From assembly GCA_034440635.1 (NCBI GenBank), contig JAOTON010001946.1, positions 1,208,001 through 1,272,000 of the forward strand: a stretch of DNA of 64,000 nucleotides, given 5' to 3'. Below are positions 59,376 to 64,000 of the stretch, piece after piece. This stretch comes from Lepas anatifera. Lineage: Eukaryota; Arthropoda; Thecostraca; Lepadidae. The stretch's first letter is position 1; the number at the start of each line of letters is the position of its first letter. The notes under the pieces are model-generated. The model was given only the letters and a program-made list of their open reading frames with translations. It made no database searches and had not been told where the DNA came from. Both the position numbers and the translations under genes were made by a program.

Positions 59376-60780
59376 GTACGATTATTGGCGACGATGAGGC
59401 ATTAGGTGGATACATACTAGGTGCCCATACTCTCCCCGGGTACTTTGAAAGGCGACAGAATGCCCTAGCTGACCGAAAAATGTATTAAGTTGTCCAACAA
59501 TAGTTTCAATCGCTACATGCGGTTCAGTTACATCTAGGTTCAACGGCGTAGGGCACTAAATTTCGAGCGGCACGGCCCAAATTGGGTACACCACCTGGCA
59601 ATCAAAAGGGCACCCCGGCAGTGATGGGGGCACGTGCCCTCTGTGCCTTCCTGGCTGCACCCCTGGACAGTAGATCAACTCCGGGAGGCATTGAATAAGC
59701 TCAGGGGCCCGGATCAGCTCAAGGGGCACTAAAACAGCTAAAAGGACACCAGGCAAGCTCGGAGGCATCAGACTAACTTAGAGAGCATTATATAGGTTCA
59801 GAAGGCACAATTATTTATTCAGGGGAGGAGGGGGGCACCAGATTGACTACGAGGGCATCAGATCAGCTCAGAAGGCACATGATCACCTCCAGGGGCCACC
59901 AGATGAGCTCCACCCGTACGATTATTGGCGACGATGAGGCATTATCTGGAAACGGATTTCGTGCCTACACTCTTCCCGGGTGCTTGGAAAGGCGATAGAA
60001 TGCTCTAGCTGACCAAAAAGGCACTTAATTGTCAAACAATAGTTGAAATCACTAAATGCAGTCTAGTTCCATCTAGGTTCAACGGCGTAGGGCACTAAAT
60101 TTCGAGCGGCACGGCCCAAAGGGGGTACACCACCTGGCAATCAAAAGGGCACCCGGCACCGATGGGGGCACGTGCCCCCTGTGCCCCCTGGCTGCGGCCC
60201 TGGACAGTAGATAAACTACGGGAGGCATTAAATAAGTTCAGGGGGCCCGGATCAGCTCAAGGGGCACTAAAACAGCTAATAGGGCACCAGGCAAGCTCGG
60301 AGGCATCAGACTAACTCAGAGAGCATTATATAGATTCAGAAGGCACAATTATTTTCTCAGGGGGGGCACCAGATTGACTACGAGGGCATCAGTTCAGCTC
60401 AGAGGGCACATGATCAGCTCCAGGGTTCAAGACCAGCGCTCAGGGGGCACCAGATGAGCTCAAGGGGCACCAGATTAGCTCTGCCCATACGATTATTGGC
60501 GACGATGAGGCATTATCTGGAAACGGATTACGTGCCTATACTCTTCCCGGGTTCTTGGAAAGGCGACAGAATGCCCTAACTGACCAAAAAGGCACTTAAT
60601 TGTCAAACAATAGTTTAAATCACTAAATGCAGTCTAGTTCCATCTAGGCTCAACGGCGTAGGGCATTAAATTTCGAGCGGCACGGCCCAAAGAGGGCACA
60701 CCACCTGGCAGTCAAAAGGGCACCCCGGCACCGATGGGGGGGGGCACGTGCCCCCTGTGCCCCCCCTGGCTGCGCCCCTG
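59375..60780 (+). repeat. Triplicated right end of the hAT
   Basis: Landmarks recur three times: CGATTATTGGCGACGATGAGG at about 59380, 59919 and 60490; AAATTTCGAGCGGCACGGCC at about 59558, 60098 and 60668; and a terminus-like CCTGGCTGC(A/G)(C/G)CCCTGGA or CCTGC at about 59650, 60187 and 60765. The spacing is about 540-570 bp. Only the last copy is the real element end; the first two are internal solo ends. Confidence 0.9.
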
Positions 60781-60788
60781 CATCCCTG

Positions 60789-62364
60789 AATATTGGGAAA
60801 CATCTGTGAATTTGTAAATCCCACAGACACCCGGTCTACTAGTAACGCTGCAGTTAAAAGCAATGTGGAGCGTAGTTTTCATTGGCCTGGTTGTACCGTA
60901 TATTAATACGTAGGTACTTATGCGAATAAAAATAGGTACTACCAACGCAAAAGATAGGCAGGGACAGATTTGCTATAAAAGTACCGTAGTCTAACAAATT
61001 GTGTGTCTCCTAGGTGATCAAGGCCATTGTACCCCGAAACACATTTCTCAGAGAACCAAAACTTTTCCTACTTCCTGTGTCACTTGATATAACCTGTATA
61101 TGATCTTGTGCTGTGCAGCCGTATCATAAGAATTGCATGTTCTGTAGGTGAGAGTTTGTGCCCAGAATGTAAGCGTGATTGTACAACCGAACACGCACTC
61201 TTCTAAAGTTTGAATTCGATTTAAGATTCGAATTAAAAATTTAGTTTGTTTTTGGGCCAGCTTTCATAATATGATATTAAATCAAGCCGGTTAACTTTCG
61301 ATTCTATATCTCAACATCGTCCAATGAAATAACGTTCTTGTACAGAGGCCAGTGCCGCTATCAAAATTCGGAAACCGCGAACACTACTTCTGCTACCTTG
61401 CATAGCTAAAAGAGCAAACCGGTTTTCTTTCCAAAATCGCAGAACCTGTACCCGCGACTCCGCTATTGCTACTTTTTAAAAAGCGCTTCTAAGGCACTAA
61501 CCGGTGATTTATTTTCATTTTTAAACAAATTCCAAGGAAAACAATTGGCTCTGGTATTATATTTGAAGTTACCTGATTTATTGCAATATATATATATATA
61601 TATATATATATATCTAAAAATAAAATTACACGATAAAAACATTCATTGGATTTTTTCTGACTGAGAAAAACAAATTCTCAATTTCCCTATCTTATTCAAG
61701 GTGGGTGACTGTTCCTCAACAGGTGTCGGCAGCGGTAGCGGTTTTGATTCATTTGAATCCGCTATCCGGTACTCTGCAACTTTTTGGTTATAGAAGCCGC
61801 TATCGCTACTCCACTACCATCTTAGGAGCCCACGAGTTGCGGAGTAGTGGACTCCAGAAGCGAACTGCCCGGCTCTGCTCATTTAAAATAAATCACTCCC
61901 GGGTCTCCACTTGAAGGGAGTGTCCCACTTTATAATGGGTTTTGAACTGAGATAGTAGTTTTGTAGAGCGTGTTGAGAAACCACTATTGACATATTTAAT
62001 TTCACCCAAAGCTCTCGATATAAAATTTCCGCCAGCTTTAAAGTTCAAATTAAAGGGGCCTATTGGCTTATTTCAAACCCTGAAGGAATAACTTCAATAT
62101 GGTAGCAGTAATCTGATTAGTCGTAAGCCCTGAACCTCACCCACTCGCTGAAAATACCATGCTATCGAGTGAACCCGCATATAACTGGGTGTGGACCGAA
62201 AGCCTCGGACAAGTTAGCGTGCAGTCAATGTGCATTTGGACCAAATTGCGCCCAATGGCTGCAACACACATCACATTGTTCCTCCCCGGACTTGTCGGAG
62301 CATGTATCAATTGTTTTTGTCAAAATCGAACTCTGAAATTGTTTATTTACATCAGAAATGTGCA
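60789..62364. other. No gene recognised; one AT run
   Basis: Contains a 14-unit AT microsatellite at 61586-61613. No exon or bounded transposon is seen. Confidence 0.5.
61586..61613. repeat. (AT)14 microsatellite
   Basis: A pure AT dinucleotide run of 28 bp. Confidence 0.97.
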
Positions 62365-63110
62365 TTAACACGCGCACTGAGGCCTCAGCCCCACCTGTTT
62401 TCCGGTGGCCGAAACCGCTTGCAGCGGAAAACGAAACTTGGCCACATTTAAGAATTTAATAGCGCGTCGATTGGTGAAGACTTTTTGAAAATCGGCCGAT
62501 TTTTGACTTATGGCTTTCAAGTCGACCTGCATTTAATCGCCGTAAACGCGCGGTCGGACCTGTTGCATTGAAGACGTGGTGACGTCTAACGTCATATAGG
62601 GGACTATATGTGGTCACTTCATAAGTCGGTCGGTCGGTCACGGTAGGTTATCTGCCTTTCGGTCACTGACCACTGCGCTCCGGCCAATGAGGTTACCCCG
62701 TCTGACATATATTATGCTATGACGTCATGGTGGTACCCAAACAAGGTCGGTCGGGGTCGGTCATTGGGGTCATTTTCCGCCAAAATGGCTCGGTTAGTCA
62801 AGTGTAAATAATAATGTATACCATTGGTGACTAGGTCAATCCTTATGACCTTGACCAAAGTTTTAAGCCTCTTTGAACCTTTCTTAACCGTGTCCGCCTT
62901 TGTTATTCCCGCCATTTCCTGCATAATCCGCATTTATCAATCGATACCAGCATGGCCATATTTGACATTTACACCTTGTTTGACCTTAGATATTGACCTG
63001 CTAAATTGGTCATCAGTCACCTCCCCCCACCTACAATGCTTTCTAACCCTCTTGTTTCCGATCTTGGGGCCTCCCCTCCAGTGCGCTTATGCCACCCCTG
63101 TGCGTGTTAA
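62365..63110 (+). mobile_element. TTAA-target MITE, 738 bp
   Basis: Element 62369-63106 between TTAA at 62365-62368 and 63107-63110. The left end is CACGCGCACTGAGGC; the right, read inward, is CACGCACAGGGGTGGC followed by GCGCACTGGAGGGG, so the right tip has an extra segment of about 15 bp. The left 250 bp match copy H (50774 onward). The interior includes TGACGTCA at 62720 and AGGTCA/TGACCT motifs. No coding capacity; the 109-codon frame at 62824-63153 crosses the terminus. Confidence 0.82.
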
Positions 63111-64000
63111 CGTTCGACCACTCAATACACACGGCTACTGCAACGTCATCTGACGTTCGGTCTTGCACTAGTACTTCTGGTACTGCACACAAATTGTGTC
63201 ATGCGGGAACGCTGTGAATGGGCCTTTACAGTGAGTCTATGATCAAGATTTGGGATTTCACTGATTATTAAAACTGTCATTTTGATGACGTCACTAATTG
63301 TTAGAAAAGAGGAGATATCTCTGTTTTTAACCTATGGAAGTGGGAAAAAAGGTTGTTTTCTCATTTTCAGACCTCTCTTGTTCTTAAATTGTTCTTTGTA
63401 GAATTTCGACAAAGTGGTCCATTCCCTTTAAGAAGTAGCTCATTTAGACACCTATTTATTGTCATTAAGCCATCGATTGTCATTATCTCTTTTCATCCCT
63501 GTATATATCTCAGCTCTATTTGCCTGGAAACATTGACTGGTTGCTTCACACATTTCTTTCTCCTTACTTTTACCAAAAAATAGGTACTTCTCTTCCGTAG
63601 ATTCTGACCGTATTTTCTCAGACTACGTTTGATATATGTGAACCCACTTTCGGCAGAAACACCACTTCTAAAGTGTCTGACTCCAACTCGTAATATGGCG
63701 TGCTGTGCATCGCTCTCCAGTTTTTCAAACATCTAGAGATGAGCGACAACAACTTCTAGCTGTGCCATCGCCCCTTGGTAGTTGCCAGGCGCCTCAGGGC
63801 GTTTACGGACGTGGCTTGCCTGACCTCTGACCCCGGATCAAGCGATTTGCCCGGGTGGAAAGGTTTTAATGTGCGGCTCTAGTTGCAGCAGATTAAGCGG
63901 CTTGGCTTACAGAGATTGAGCTGTGTGTAAGAAATATACATCGAATATACGTTTCATTCCAAAGATACTGACATATGTTTGACTGCAACGACGTATGCGG
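63111..64000. other. No gene; one MITE tip
   Basis: CCATTCCCTTTAAGAAG at about 63419-63435 resembles the right terminus (ATTCCCT-TTAA) of the AGGGAATGTGG family, without a left partner. TGACGTCA occurs at 63286-63293. No coding exon is recognised. Confidence 0.4.

Larger units (their letters stand above)
57113..60788 (+). mobile_element. hAT element, 3.66 kb, with internal minisatellite, 8-bp TSD
   Basis: Element 57121-60780 between CATACCTG (57113-57120) and CATCCCTG (60781-60788), one mismatch. The terminal inverted repeats are CAGGGGCGCAGCCAG. A 95-codon plus-strand frame (57226-57513, Lys/Ser-rich with a Cys/His/Trp-rich C-terminus) is unrecognised. A roughly 20-bp minisatellite fills about 57955-59375, and the right-hand terminal region is present three times (see separate entry). 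No transposase domain is recognisable. Confidence 0.88.

Overview
The window reads as a repeat-saturated stretch of an invertebrate animal genome. Three things point that way. Short GC-rich exons with GT-AG boundaries sit in long AT-rich introns; there is a tRNA-derived SINE and an RNase H-bearing non-LTR retrotransposon; and hAT, TTAA-target and Mutator-like DNA transposons are abundant. A group III secreted phospholipase A2 and TTAGG-like pentamer arrays fit an arthropod, perhaps a crustacean or chelicerate. That last step is inference, and nothing here fixes the species.

Host coding sequence is sparse. On the minus strand, 53514-53679 and 49444-49596 are two consecutive exons of a group III (bee-venom type) phospholipase A2, with the calcium loop and the His-Asp active site in the first and the CDCD segment in the second. 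A third minus-strand candidate, 16553-16664, is a possible first coding exon with a membrane-spanning segment, about 1.1 kb downstream of a CpG-rich block. Two other GC-rich blocks (about 2.54-2.88 kb and 8.56-8.96 kb) look promoter-like but are not proven exons.

Most of the rest is mobile DNA, and many elements can be delimited exactly by target-site duplications (TSDs). hAT-type elements with 8-bp TSDs lie at 3508-3860, 11183-13571, 21406-21675, 54008-54280 and 57121-60780. TTAA-target MITEs form several families: one with CACGCGCCCC-like ends and an interior full of AGGTCA/TGACCT half-sites, one starting AGGGAATGTGG and carrying TGACGTCA motifs, and one at 46383-47163. A 924-bp foldback element (28757-29680) has a 9-bp TSD and pentanucleotide arrays in its arms. 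Two SINE copies lie at about 5676-5895 and 20688-20906.

The most striking structure is a four-level nest from 31.9 to 45.6 kb. A LINE of the I/Jockey type is split by a 10.2-kb hAT (32762-42983, TSD GAGGGCAC). That hAT is split by an 8.2-kb hAT (33198-41400, TSD CTAATCTA), which contains a 490-bp hAT (33286-33775, TSD GCCAATTT) and a 1.03-kb TTAA MITE (36947-37973). Most of the 8.2-kb element is a GC-rich minisatellite with a roughly 190-bp higher-order repeat. Similar minisatellites fill the hATs at 11.2 and 57.1 kb, so a lineage of hAT elements that carry and expand internal satellites is the best candidate for something undescribed.

Simple repeats include a 480-bp GA-rich array (6631-7114), a 43/47-bp minisatellite (55480-56600), an 18-bp minisatellite near 48.8 kb and an AT run at 61.6 kb. 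The remaining intervals show no recognisable gene.
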